A stretch of DNA of 34,424 bases from CAZCZZ01 sp964503335 (GTDB taxonomy: Bacteria; Verrucomicrobiota; Kiritimatiellia; CAIVKH01). The stretch is taken from the NCBI GenBank assembly GCA_964503335.1, contig CAZCZZ010000044.1:1-34424 (forward strand). Direction: 5' to 3'. Below are positions 14,990-23,214 of this stretch, in pieces (within the stretch, counting starts at the first letter, position 1; every line of letters starts with the position of its first letter). A program made the translations under genes and the position numbers. The notes under the pieces are model-generated. The model worked only from the letters and a program-made list of their open reading frames with translations, ran no database searches and had not been told where the DNA came from.

Positions 14990-16080
14990 CGCAAGGCCTC
15001 GTACAATCGCAGGTGTTCGCCCACCATTCGTTCCAGCGCAAACTCCCCCAGGAACTTCATGCGACCGGACGCCCCCATGCGCTGCGCCAGCGCAGGGTCC
15101 TTCACCAGCTTGATCACGGCCTCGGCAAGTGCTTCCTTGGTTTCCGGGACCAGGAATCCCGTTTCACCGGAATCAACGAGATCGCCCAACCCTCCCACGT
15201 TGGTTGCAACAACCGGCCGACTGCACGCCATGGCTTCCATGATCGAGTACGGGAGGTTCTCGATACGCGACGAAAGCACGACCACATGCGCCCGCTTGAG
15301 GAAATCCTCTCGCGACACGAATCCCGGGGCAGACACGAGACTCTGCAGCCCAAGCGCTTCGATGCGCTGTTGGATTCTCTCCTTTTCCGGACCATCGCCG
15401 GCTATGAGAAACCGACAGGGAACGCCAGCTTTTCGGATCAACGACGCAGCATCGAGGAACAAACCGTGGTTCTTTTCCCAACTCAATCGTCCGATGATGC
15501 CCACCTCAGGCGTGCGACCCCAGTCCGGACGTCTGATGCGATCAAGCTCTGCGGTCGCGATGCCCGAGGGAATGCGGTACAGACGCTCGCGCCGGATGCC
15601 TTCGCGCAACAGACGATCCTCGTAATACCGGGACAAGGTCACCACGGCGGTAGCCCGACGCATCACCTGTACATCCAGCCAACCGTAGAACCGTTCCTTC
15701 AGGTCCGGCCGGAAAAGCCAGCCGTGTACGGTGCAGACGTGCGGGACGTCGCGCCCCCACCGCGTCGCCGCGCCGGCATGAAGATTGGCCTTGTAGCCGA
15801 CACTGTGAAGGACGGTTCCGCCCGACGAGCGAATGTCATCGCGGATGGATTGCACCAGGGCTCGGGAGAACCGTCCGGCCACCCTGTGACGAAGGACGGG
15901 CACATTCAGCGCTTCAAACGCCTGCCTCAATGGACTGGAGGAGAGGTTCAGCCGATCTTCTTCGATGAGGGAAATCGTGCAGGTCGCGCCCGCCCTGCAA
16001 AGCCCTCCGACAAGGTCCAGCGTGGCACGTTCCGCACCGTGGATCGCCCCGGTATCCTGCAGGAGAAAAACAATGCTCAC
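14986..16080 (-). CDS. GT4 family glycosyltransferase
   Basis: The protein is 364 residues with a GTG start at 16080. It has two Rossmann-like halves. The N-terminal half opens with IVFLLQDTGAIHGAERATLD, a GT4-type acceptor-side loop. The C-terminal half shows VGIIGRLSWEKNH (193-205), LIAGDGPEK (225-233) and the retaining-enzyme E-x7-E motif at E274/E282, followed by AMACSRPVVATNVGG. All hallmarks of an active GT-B retaining transferase are present. It is cytoplasmic or membrane-associated, using a nucleotide-sugar donor. It heads a three-gene minus-strand unit with a GT-C protein (four-base overlap) and an SGNH hydrolase. Only 29 bases separate its start from the divergent GT2 start, so its promoter must lie within or very near that gene. 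Confidence 0.9.
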   Translation of the reverse strand: MSIVFLLQDTGAIHGAERATLDLVGGLCRAGATCTISLIEEDRLNLSSSPLRQAFEALNVPVLRHRVAGRFSRALVQSIRDDIRSSGGTVLHSVGYKANLHAGAATRWGRDVPHVCTVHGWLFRPDLKERFYGWLDVQVMRRATAVVTLSRYYEDRLLREGIRRERLYRIPSGIATAELDRIRRPDWGRTPEVGIIGRLSWEKNHGLFLDAASLIRKAGVPCRFLIAGDGPEKERIQQRIEALGLQSLVSAPGFVSREDFLKRAHVVVLSSRIENLPYSIMEAMACSRPVVATNVGGLGDLVDSGETGFLVPETKEALAEAVIKLVKDPALAQRMGASGRMKFLGEFALERMVGEHLRLYEALR

Positions 16081-16109
16081 AAATTCATAACCCGATATGA
16101 TGACGACAC

Positions 16110-17147
16110 ATGCCGCCTGAAACCCAAACTCTGCACACGCTATCCGTTATCGCCGTCGTTTTCAATGAGGCGAAACATGTCGCAGGGCTTCAGCGAGCCA
16201 TAGAGCAGCTTATTCTCCCCGAAGGCGTGAACGTCGAGACCATCCTTGTGGATGGAGGTAGCAGCGACGGCACCCCCGATATCGCGAGGAACGCGGGCTT
16301 CAGCGTGGTCCTGTCGCTCCCCGGCGCCAACATCCCGGTCTGCCGCAACGCGGGCATTAAGGCGTCGAAGGGCGACTGGATCGCCTTCCTGGATGGCGAT
16401 TGTGAACCGGATCAGAACTGGCTGATGGAGGCCTGCAGTTTCCTTGCGTCCGATTCACCCGTCCTCCTGGGCTGGCCGGCGCGCCCGCCAGAACCCATGA
16501 CCTGGGTTCAATCCGCGTGGCTCTTTCATTGGCTGAAGAAGAATCATCGCACCGAGGACTTCGCAGGCAAACAGGTGGTCCTCCACGAGGCCTTCCGACT
16601 TTCGACGACTCGGAATATGCTGTTTCAGCGACGTGTCGCCGAGAACCTCGGAGGCTTCAACGAGGAGCTAGCGACCGGGGAAGATACCGACTTTGCGTAT
16701 CGCGCGTACCTAAGCGGCGTGCGCGTCATCGCCCTGCCCTCACTGGTGGTGATCCACCACGGCGAACCCGCAACGCTCCGCCAATTCTACCGGCAGCAAC
16801 TCTGGCATGCGAATCGCCGCAGTTACGAACACATCTACAAACTCAGCGGCGGAAAAGTCGGCGGAAACGCGCCCAGGTTTGCTGCAGCGTTTCTCTCAAC
16901 TTTCGTTCTTGCCGTGCTCAGTCTTCTCGGGACACTGGTCACAGGTCACTGGTCACTCGCGGCGCTCTGCACGCCGCTCATCGCCGTGATCACGCTTCCC
17001 GCCGCCATCATCTGCGCCCGGGCGAAGGAGTGGACGCACTTCCCCGCGCTCTGCGTCCTCTATGCGGCGTACGGCCTCGCGCGGTCCATCGACCTCGCGG
17101 GCCTTCACAAGGCAAAGCCGAGCTGGAAAAGCAAAAAGGCCACGTAG
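16110..17147 (+). CDS. GT2 family glycosyltransferase with C-terminal membrane segments
   Basis: The 345-residue protein starts at the ATG at 16110. GT-A landmarks are VIAVVFNEAKHV (13-24), LVDGGSSDGT (46-55), PVCRNAGIKASKGDW (76-90), the DxD equivalent LDGDCEPD (94-101), and GEDTDFAYR for the acceptor/base region (near residue 192). Residues about 263-305 and 315-335 are hydrophobic and probably anchor it to the membrane. This form is common for rhamnosyl- or exopolysaccharide-type transferases. Three tandem 7-base repeats lie within the first membrane segment. The last codons also form one arm of the terminator used by the opposing operon. It is one of only two plus-strand genes and has no cotranscribed partner. 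Confidence 0.9.
   Translation: MPPETQTLHTLSVIAVVFNEAKHVAGLQRAIEQLILPEGVNVETILVDGGSSDGTPDIARNAGFSVVLSLPGANIPVCRNAGIKASKGDWIAFLDGDCEPDQNWLMEACSFLASDSPVLLGWPARPPEPMTWVQSAWLFHWLKKNHRTEDFAGKQVVLHEAFRLSTTRNMLFQRRVAENLGGFNEELATGEDTDFAYRAYLSGVRVIALPSLVVIHHGEPATLRQFYRQQLWHANRRSYEHIYKLSGGKVGGNAPRFAAAFLSTFVLAVLSLLGTLVTGHWSLAALCTPLIAVITLPAAIICARAKEWTHFPALCVLYAAYGLARSIDLAGLHKAKPSWKSKKAT
16936..16956 (+). repeat. Three tandem 7-bp repeats inside the GT2 gene
   Basis: TGGTCAC, AGGTCAC and TGGTCAC follow each other without spacing at 16936-16956. They encode part of a membrane segment (LVTGHWSL). The phase keeps the gene open. It is a small microsatellite-like tract. Confidence 0.75.
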
Positions 17148-17169
17148 CGTGATCAACGCCCGTGGCCTT
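17127..17169 (-). terminator. Intrinsic terminator of the ten-gene minus-strand operon
   Basis: AAGGCCACG (17136-17144) and CGTGGCCTT (17161-17169) form a perfect nine-base-pair stem with a 16-base loop. Read on the minus strand, the stem is followed by TTT, GC and TTTT, a usable uridine tract. It begins 18 bases past the NodB-like gene's stop. The left arm is inside the 3' end of the converging plus-strand gene, so it may act in both directions, though without a U tract on the plus side. Confidence 0.75.
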
Positions 17170-17186
17170 CCGCCGCTGTCGGAAAG

Positions 17187-18179
17187 TTAGCGAATTGTCG
17201 TGGTGGTTCCGGCCACAAGCGCTTCGAACGCCGGGCCGGCATGATTTCCCGTCACGTTGAATCGCGGCAGCCGATAGAAATCGGCACTGCTGTCGATCAT
17301 GCCCGAGGTGGTTGTGACTGCGGCACGAAGACCTTCGCTTTTCAGAACCGAGATCGCTGCGTCGGAGACATCGTCGGGCCGTCCATACGGATACGAAAAA
17401 ACGGGCGACACGTTGCCGGCACGATTCCTTATCAACTCCACAGACTGGCGGACCTCGCTGCGTATCACATCCTCGCCTTCGTGCCCCAGCGAGGGATGGG
17501 TGTGGGTGTGTGCGCCGATCTCGAAGCCGTGCTCGCTCAAGCCCTTGATGTCGCCCCACGTCATGAATGGGTAGTGCGTGACAGGATTCTCGACACCGCA
17601 GGAGTTGAGGATGGATCGAAGCGCCATGTCACGAGAACCGGATGCCATCGACTTCATTTTGGATTCCAGTCGCTGGACAGCCTCTCGTTTTGCATCGGGC
17701 GAATCCACCACGATTGAGTCACCGTTGTAGCGGATTCTCGCTTCGCGCGTCTCGGCGATTGCACTGCGCAGGACGTACCACCACGGACGATGCGTACCGT
17801 CGATGAAACCCGTCGTGACGAAGAACGTGGCTGGTATTCCCATGCGGCGGAGCAGTGGAGAAACCCAGGTCAGGTTGTTCAGGTAGCCGTCGTCAAACGT
17901 GATGACCACGGAGCCGGGAAGGATTTCGCGTCCCTCCAGCAACCGCGCCACCGCGTCGCCGAGCGACACCGGTCGAAAGCACCGGGCCACGTGTTCCATT
18001 TGGGCGAGGAACACATCGGGCGCGACATGGAACCCGTCGAAGTTGATGAGGGACGGTTTCGGCTCATCCACGCCATGGTATGCGAGGATGCGAAGTCGCG
18101 ATCGCGTGGCGTTCCTCATGGCGAGGTTCACGCCACCGAAGCGCGCAGCGGCCAGTGCGAACTTCTTAAGCGGTCGCAT
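17187..18179 (-). CDS. Polysaccharide deacetylase, NodB/CE4 homology domain
   Basis: From the ATG at 18179 the protein is 330 residues; a longer TTG-start form is unlikely. Early LAYHGVDEP (32-40) is the usual lead-in. Motif 1 is ITFDDGYLNN (93-102), with the catalytic-base Asp and metal-binding Asp. Motif 2 is HTHTHPSLG (224-232), giving the two metal-binding His. Motif 3 is FSYPYGRPDD (261-270). The metal site is complete, so an N- or O-deacetylase acting on a glycan is expected. An insertion of about 80 residues separates motifs 1 and 2. No clear signal peptide is seen, although residues 1-22 are basic and mildly hydrophobic. Its start overlaps the DUF362 gene by 14 bases. It is the last gene before the operon terminator. 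Confidence 0.88.
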   Translation of the reverse strand: MRPLKKFALAAARFGGVNLAMRNATRSRLRILAYHGVDEPKPSLINFDGFHVAPDVFLAQMEHVARCFRPVSLGDAVARLLEGREILPGSVVITFDDGYLNNLTWVSPLLRRMGIPATFFVTTGFIDGTHRPWWYVLRSAIAETREARIRYNGDSIVVDSPDAKREAVQRLESKMKSMASGSRDMALRSILNSCGVENPVTHYPFMTWGDIKGLSEHGFEIGAHTHTHPSLGHEGEDVIRSEVRQSVELIRNRAGNVSPVFSYPYGRPDDVSDAAISVLKSEGLRAAVTTTSGMIDSSADFYRLPRFNVTGNHAGPAFEALVAGTTTTIR

Positions 18180-19629
18180 GCTCTTCGAGTTCCATCCGTC
18201 CGCGCCATCCAAAAGGTGCCGCAAAGCGGAATCCGGGTTTTCCGCGAAGTTCTACCAGGGTGCAGTCGTGCCCGTTCACGCGGACACCAACCGAACCGAA
18301 ATCGCACGAGCCGGGGGCCCAGCGACCGATACGGAACGCATCGCGCAGCAGGGGAATCTTCTCCGGCTCAAAACCCATCCACACCGCGGCCGCGGCATCC
18401 AACGCCACGATATCGTCGCCGAAAACCACGGTTCCCGCGGCAACCGGCGTCGCCTCCAACGGCCCTTCGTTCTCGCCAGCAACAATACCGTCAACAAACG
18501 TCAGCACCGTGCGCGCCCTGTGGTCCTTCATCGCGCCTGTCGCATCGGCAAAGTGCGCAATGCGCACCAGATCCAGCGTCATGCGCCAGCATGTGTCGTT
18601 GCCGTACCAGCCTCCGTCGCGAACGGGATTGATCTTGAGCTCTCGAATCAGGCGTTCGTTGATGCGAAACAGGAGGTTCAATGCGGACCGCTTCAAAGGA
18701 TTGCGCGCTCCGTCGATCCGACGCTCCAGATGCTCGCTGAAGCTCTTCAGGCGGCTCCGGCCTGGAAACTCATCGCCGCCATCCTCCGCCCCACCCTCCC
18801 GATGATGAGCCAGGCATTGTTTCCTGCCGACCGTCCCGACGAAATTCTTCATGCCGAGCGTCACGCCGACCTTGCAGTGCGTCTTGAGCTTCGGAAGGCT
18901 GATAATCACATCGGCATTGAGCACGGACTTTGCGATGACGTAGGCATGTGAGCCGGCCTTGTGATACTGCCGCGTGTCCGCCGCTTCGTAGTTCGATACA
19001 CGAAACCGGTCGCTGCCTTCCGAAATCGCAGCAAGCATGCTGTCGCTGCCGAGATCGATCCTGCAATAGCCGGCAGGATCCCCCGCCGTCTCGCGCCACT
19101 GCCGGATATGTCCCCACTCGTCGCGATCGGAAACGACTTTCCGGAAATCGATCACATCGACCGGCACGCGGGCGACACTGCGCAGATAGGCCGCCACATC
19201 TCCAACCCCGGTGCGGCGCAACACGGTCTCGAAATCCGTCGTCTGGATGGGCGAATCACCGATGACAAGGCGTCCGCTTCCATTCAACGCGATCAGGACG
19301 TATTCCGCGACAGCGCGTACGACGGAGCCGTGTGCCACGAGGCATTGAAGGTCACCTCCACGCGGATGCGTATCGAGGACGAGGTTCGGTTTGATCAGAA
19401 CAGTTTGCCCGGGGCGGATATGGCGACCGAGCGGATTCCATTTCGGCGAGCCGTAGTTCTCGCGATCCAAGCCGGATTGCTGGAGCACGGTTCGGACCGC
19501 CTCGAATGCGTCGTTACCCGCCTCCGTGACGGGAAGTCCTGCCATTTCCGGATAGTGCTGACCGGGATGAAAGGGAGGCGTCGCGGGATACGACCGACCG
19601 GCGGCCGCGGTGATGAATACATCTGACAT
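18166..19629 (-). CDS. DUF362 domain protein
   Basis: Starting at the ATG at 19629 the protein is 487 residues. Diagnostic DUF362 segments are QTVLIKPNLV, VIISLPKLKTHCKVGVT and LGMKNFVGTV, followed later by FVDGIVAGENEGPL and a GDDIVALDAAAA stretch. No CxxCxxC ferredoxin cluster, which some family members carry, is present. There is no signal peptide or membrane segment. The biochemical role of DUF362 proteins is not settled, though members recur in polysaccharide and cofactor loci. Here it sits between a small lipoprotein gene and a NodB deacetylase gene and overlaps the latter by 14 bases, so the two are probably made together. The ribosome site is weak. Confidence 0.82.
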   Translation of the reverse strand: MSDVFITAAAGRSYPATPPFHPGQHYPEMAGLPVTEAGNDAFEAVRTVLQQSGLDRENYGSPKWNPLGRHIRPGQTVLIKPNLVLDTHPRGGDLQCLVAHGSVVRAVAEYVLIALNGSGRLVIGDSPIQTTDFETVLRRTGVGDVAAYLRSVARVPVDVIDFRKVVSDRDEWGHIRQWRETAGDPAGYCRIDLGSDSMLAAISEGSDRFRVSNYEAADTRQYHKAGSHAYVIAKSVLNADVIISLPKLKTHCKVGVTLGMKNFVGTVGRKQCLAHHREGGAEDGGDEFPGRSRLKSFSEHLERRIDGARNPLKRSALNLLFRINERLIRELKINPVRDGGWYGNDTCWRMTLDLVRIAHFADATGAMKDHRARTVLTFVDGIVAGENEGPLEATPVAAGTVVFGDDIVALDAAAAVWMGFEPEKIPLLRDAFRIGRWAPGSCDFGSVGVRVNGHDCTLVELRGKPGFRFAAPFGWRGRMELEEHATA

Positions 19630-19684
19630 GTGAAGTCCGGCAAGATTTGCAGCGCGCCGGGTACGCCACATAGAGGACCGGCAA

Positions 19685-19984
19685 CTACTGCCCGGGGGGG
19701 CGACTGAGCGCTTCCTGAAGCGCACGACCTTCGACGGGTTGAACACCCTCGCCCTTGGTAGGATCACCGCGCTCCGTGTTCCGTTGCATGCTCTCGTAAT
19801 CAACCGCTTGCTTGGCCTTCAATACATCCATGCCTTGGTCCACAAGCCGCTGTACGCGAGCTTCCTTCTCGTGTTTCAGCTCCTTGGATTGGTCGTACCA
19901 TGTCGGCTCGCTGGAGCAAGCCGATAGCACCACGGCAACAAACGCCAAGCTCACCAATTCGAGGGCCCTATGCATCTTTCTCAT
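19685..19984 (-). CDS. Small lipoprotein of unknown function
   Basis: The 99-residue product from the ATG at 19984 (or 96 residues from 19975, which has GGTGGG at a better distance) has a basic N-terminus, a hydrophobic stretch and the lipobox LSAC, then SSEPTW. It should be acylated on that Cys and held in a membrane facing the periplasm. The mature part is hydrophilic and probably helical (KELKHEKEARVQRLVDQ), then Gly/Pro-rich. No family is recognised. It lies 34 bases after the GT32-like fusion gene and 55 before the DUF362 gene, within a glycan operon. Residues after the lipobox hold no visible catalytic motif, so a structural or chaperone role is more likely than an enzyme. Confidence 0.72.
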   Translation of the reverse strand: MRKMHRALELVSLAFVAVVLSACSSEPTWYDQSKELKHEKEARVQRLVDQGMDVLKAKQAVDYESMQRNTERGDPTKGEGVQPVEGRALQEALSRPPGQ

Positions 19985-20018
19985 CCCACCATGAATTCTA
20001 CCCTCGCCACTCCCGGTG

Positions 20019-21422
20019 TCAATCGGTCGACGAATTGCGAACCCTGCCCGATTGTCCCGCGATGCAACACCCGGAGGCTTGAACGATCCGATCCAATTCC
20101 CACACACCGATGGTCCTGTCGGGGCGTCCACCCATGTCCGGATGCGGACAGGACCACGTGGCATCTGGAAAACCGAACGGTGGCTTCTGGACATTAACGG
20201 GGCGATGGTCCCCCGTCGCTGTATCAAAATTCTCGAGCATCAGAGGGCAAGTCGTCAACGCAACGTAACGCGCACCCGACGCCGCTATCTCGCGAAGGAT
20301 CCTCGAAGCCTCACGGAACGGGACACGCTCGACGAAACCGAGACACGCCACAAGGTCCACGCGGGGAAGTCCTCCGTAGATCGGGATGATGTGCACGAAT
20401 CGAAGTCCGGTTCCGCGGTGCGCCAGGCGATTCCTTCGGATCGCTGCACGCGAAGGATCCGCGCCGATGTAGCGGATGCTCGGGTCCATCGCATCGGAGA
20501 ACACCTCGCCGCAGGGAAACTCGCAGAGCGTGTGGACGCCCAACTTGCGCACGATCTGCAACAACTCTGCTGCAGCGCTGACCCGCCGCGACTGGAGGTC
20601 TTGAGCCTCGGCCATAAGCTCATGAGGATGCTTGGCGAAAAGGCTGTAATAGACACGCGCCGCGCCGCGCCATCGTGAACGCGATACCGGTCCCCTCGCC
20701 ATCACGGGACCTTGCGCCCCCGCGCGTTCCTTGTCGTCCGTTCGCCATGAACCCCGGTAATGCCACTTGATCATCGACTTCGATTTCGCGAGATCCGTCC
20801 GCTCGACTGCGGGATCGTCTTTACCGAAGCGATCGTACGCGGTGCTCGCGCCGGCATTGCCGGTGATGAACAGGATGTCATAGTCCTTCTGCGGTGTGTG
20901 CTTCCTGACCCTCTCCGCGAGGAAATCGATGACACGTTTCACATACGCTGCGCCCGCGACCGCGGAAAACACCTGGATCAACACCCGGGTTGCTTCCTCC
21001 GGTTCGCCATTCCTGATCGGCTCCGATGCCGAACGCCGGCACTGCTCCGGCGTCAACTCAAATTCGGTGAACAGCCGCACGGACTTTCCCGGCGACGGAA
21101 GATACGAACGCATCGCCGCCAGCGGCGTCGTGTTCATCTGCCAGTAGATGCCGCCCATATGGTGAACCACCACCCATCGGAGCACGTCGAGCAGCATCAC
21201 CGGACGCGAAACGTTCTGAAGCGCCTTCCAGACATCCGGATACTCGCGTTCGCAAAGAGCGCGCGCTTCAGGATACGTCCACAGTTTGACCTCGAAATCC
21301 GGCGCGTAATCCCGCATGGCCAGATACGGATCCTTGTCGAACTGGTTGGGATCATCCAGCAGCTTGTGATCCCTGTCCCACGGGAAGTGCATCATGTGGA
21401 TGATCGCGGGAGCTGAAGTCAT
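20019..21422 (-). CDS. GT32-like glycosyltransferase domain fused to a methyltransferase domain
   Basis: From the ATG at 21422 the protein has 467 residues. Residues 1-225 resemble the Gly_transf_sug/OCH1 (GT32) domain: PAIIHMMHFPW (5-15), FEVKLWTYPEA (43-53), then LLDVLRWVVVHHMGGIYWQM (77-96). In GT32 enzymes the stretch after GGIY normally carries a DxD metal-binding motif. Here it reads WQMNTTP, so the DxD is absent. Residues 280-450 are a class I SAM methyltransferase: LCEFPCGEVF (299-308) as motif I, YIGADPS (318-324) as the acidic strand end, and VDLVACLGFVERVP (355-368). Fusion of a transferase and a capping methylase in one chain is plausible. Five bases separate its ATG from the upstream GT4 stop. 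Confidence 0.75.
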   Translation of the reverse strand: MTSAPAIIHMMHFPWDRDHKLLDDPNQFDKDPYLAMRDYAPDFEVKLWTYPEARALCEREYPDVWKALQNVSRPVMLLDVLRWVVVHHMGGIYWQMNTTPLAAMRSYLPSPGKSVRLFTEFELTPEQCRRSASEPIRNGEPEEATRVLIQVFSAVAGAAYVKRVIDFLAERVRKHTPQKDYDILFITGNAGASTAYDRFGKDDPAVERTDLAKSKSMIKWHYRGSWRTDDKERAGAQGPVMARGPVSRSRWRGAARVYYSLFAKHPHELMAEAQDLQSRRVSAAAELLQIVRKLGVHTLCEFPCGEVFSDAMDPSIRYIGADPSRAAIRRNRLAHRGTGLRFVHIIPIYGGLPRVDLVACLGFVERVPFREASRILREIAASGARYVALTTCPLMLENFDTATGDHRPVNVQKPPFGFPDATWSCPHPDMGGRPDRTIGVWELDRIVQASGCCIAGQSGRVRNSSTD

Positions 21423-21427
21423 TTGGA

Positions 21428-22504
21428 TCACGCCTGCAGATGCGAATAGAAGTCGCAATACTGGCCTGCGATGAGGCTCCAGTCGAACCGCCCGGCCCAT
21501 GTGCGGGCTTCAAGCCTCATGCTAGCGATTTCAGATCGACGCTCTTCAAGGTGCGTCAGCCGGTCCACCCAGTCTTCGACATGTTTCCCGTCAACAATCC
21601 ACCCCACGGAATCGGCGACATACTCGGGAATTCCGCCGATCCTGTTTGCGATCACGGGGGTACCGCACGCCATCGCTTCCATGACCGCGTTGTTGGCCGT
21701 ACAATCGAGCAGCGGGATCGTCAAGATGTCGGCGTGCTGGTAGAGTTTCAGGAGCGCTTCGTCGCCGACGAAGGAATGGATCGTCGCGTGCGGCAGACCG
21801 CTGTAGTGGTGGTGATGGATGGAGCCGGCGCAGACGTCCAGGTGGAATCGCGCGGGCGGGAGTGACTTCAAGACACGGGCCATGAATTCATGGTCGCGCT
21901 CCGTGTTCCCGACGATCAGCATGCGCAGCGGGCCGTCACCAGTTGGCCGCGAGGGATCGGGCGCAAAGTAGCGCGCGTCGACGCCGTGGAGGATGACACG
22001 AAGCCGATCCTCGGGGTAGCCGCGCTCGACGAAGAACGGGATCTGCGTGCGGGACATCAGTGTGATGCCGTCGTATTCCCGGAAGTCCCGCCAGGAAGCC
22101 ATCACGTTCCGCTGCCTCCTCGCGCTGCAATGGAACGTGCCGACGAGCGACCTTGCGCCGCGCTTCCGGTAGGAGCGAATGCGTTTAGGCGATGCGAACT
22201 CGCCGAACATGAAGTGAACAACTCCAGGCCGCCGCTTGTTCAGCCGGCGCAGAAATCGGAACTCATCCCAATAGGGAATGATCGCATTCCAAGTGCTCCC
22301 GTAGTGGCTATCGCCCCACCGCTTCAACGCATCGCCCATGCGCCAACTGAAGTCCTGCAGGTGTTCCCAGCTGATCTTGTAGAAGATCGGCTCCGCAGCA
22401 AGGGCTTCGACCAAGGGGAACAAGCCGGAGCGGGCCGCGTAGATCCGCGGATGATGTAGGATCGCATAAATGGGGGCGCGATCCTGCGGAACGCCCTGCG
22501 TCAT
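21428..22504 (-). CDS. GT4-like glycosyltransferase (GT-B fold)
   Basis: The ATG at 22504 overlaps the upstream methyltransferase stop by four bases, and the product is 358 residues. The N-terminal half has weak family features: IYAILHHPRIYA, GVVHFMFGEFASP. The C-terminal half is a clear GT-B nucleotide-sugar domain with VILHGVDARYFAPDP, then MLIVGNTERDHEF, and finally ILTIPLLDCTANNAVMEAMA followed by CGTPVIANRIGGIPEYV. In the retaining motif the second Glu (before AMACGTP) is present, but the position eight residues earlier is Cys instead of Glu. Many GT4 enzymes tolerate change at the first Glu, so activity is still possible. No membrane segment. It probably adds a sugar to a lipid-linked intermediate; specificity unknown. 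Confidence 0.83.
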   Translation of the reverse strand: MTQGVPQDRAPIYAILHHPRIYAARSGLFPLVEALAAEPIFYKISWEHLQDFSWRMGDALKRWGDSHYGSTWNAIIPYWDEFRFLRRLNKRRPGVVHFMFGEFASPKRIRSYRKRGARSLVGTFHCSARRQRNVMASWRDFREYDGITLMSRTQIPFFVERGYPEDRLRVILHGVDARYFAPDPSRPTGDGPLRMLIVGNTERDHEFMARVLKSLPPARFHLDVCAGSIHHHHYSGLPHATIHSFVGDEALLKLYQHADILTIPLLDCTANNAVMEAMACGTPVIANRIGGIPEYVADSVGWIVDGKHVEDWVDRLTHLEERRSEIASMRLEARTWAGRFDWSLIAGQYCDFYSHLQA

Positions 22505-23214
22505 CGCCTCGAATCCTTGACGCGCTTGATCGCAGACCGGATCAACGCGCGAAGGCCGATGTTTTGGAGGAGCGTGTCTTCGTCCACCAGGGTAAGGCAA
22601 TTGCGACGGGGCTGCGCCGCCAGGTCGGCGAACCTCGGATCGCGCAGGACATCCTCGCGCGCATACACGAAAATGTTCTGGCGATAGTGGATGAAGATCT
22701 CCTCGGATTGCCAGATCGCCGGACGCACGAAATCAAAGCACGCAAAACCGCGCTTCTTGAATTCCTCATTCCAGAATCCGTGCCAGCGCGCGTTGATGTG
22801 ATCATTTCCGGGCTGGCCAGGAATCGCCGCCGAAAAAAGACTCACCGGCGCAAGCGCCGTCACAAAATCCATAAATGCGCCCGTGCAGCGCGCGGGGAGA
22901 TGTTCGGCGACTTCAAGGCAAACGGATAAATCGAAGGTGCGATCCGGCTTCGGCGGCTTCTGCAGGTCCGTGTCGACGAACGCAGAATCAGGAATCGCGA
23001 GGCTGGAGCGGTCGATATACGACCCGTCCATGCCCACGACATCGTTCACGCCCTGGTCCATGAACGCCTTCAGCCAGTAGCCATGACCACAACCCACGTC
23101 GACCACTGAGTTCACCGGCGTCACCTTCATCAGCATCGGTGCGATACGTGAAGCCGACGCAACCGTGCGTTCGGCATACGTGTCGTGAAACTCGTTCTTG
23201 TAGGTGATCGTCAT
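22501..23214 (-). CDS. Class I SAM-dependent methyltransferase
   Basis: The ATG at 23214 overlaps the preceding fusion gene's stop by four bases, and the protein is 237 residues. Motif I is VVDVGCGHGYWLKAF (37-51), the acidic strand-2 residue is in GMDGSYID (61-68), and motif IV is SVCLEVAEHLP (97-107). Then come a PGQPGNDHINARW segment and a W-x-E-E-F-like helix, as in methyltransferase_23-type proteins of surface polysaccharide clusters. A conserved F/W-rich C-terminal half may bind the sugar acceptor. It is cytoplasmic. Its position between two glycosyltransferases supports a glycan-modifying role, but its target is not determinable. Confidence 0.86.
   Translation of the reverse strand: MTITYKNEFHDTYAERTVASASRIAPMLMKVTPVNSVVDVGCGHGYWLKAFMDQGVNDVVGMDGSYIDRSSLAIPDSAFVDTDLQKPPKPDRTFDLSVCLEVAEHLPARCTGAFMDFVTALAPVSLFSAAIPGQPGNDHINARWHGFWNEEFKKRGFACFDFVRPAIWQSEEIFIHYRQNIFVYAREDVLRDPRFADLAAQPRRNCLTLVDEDTLLQNIGLRALIRSAIKRVKDSRR

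Noticed and set aside
14977..16203. A 408-codon plus-strand open frame
   Set aside because: It is the mirror of the GT4 gene, which has all the family's motifs. The antisense product is Arg/His-rich with no domain.
17899..18951. A 350-codon plus-strand open frame
   Set aside because: It runs antisense to the NodB and DUF362 genes, both of which carry clear family motifs.
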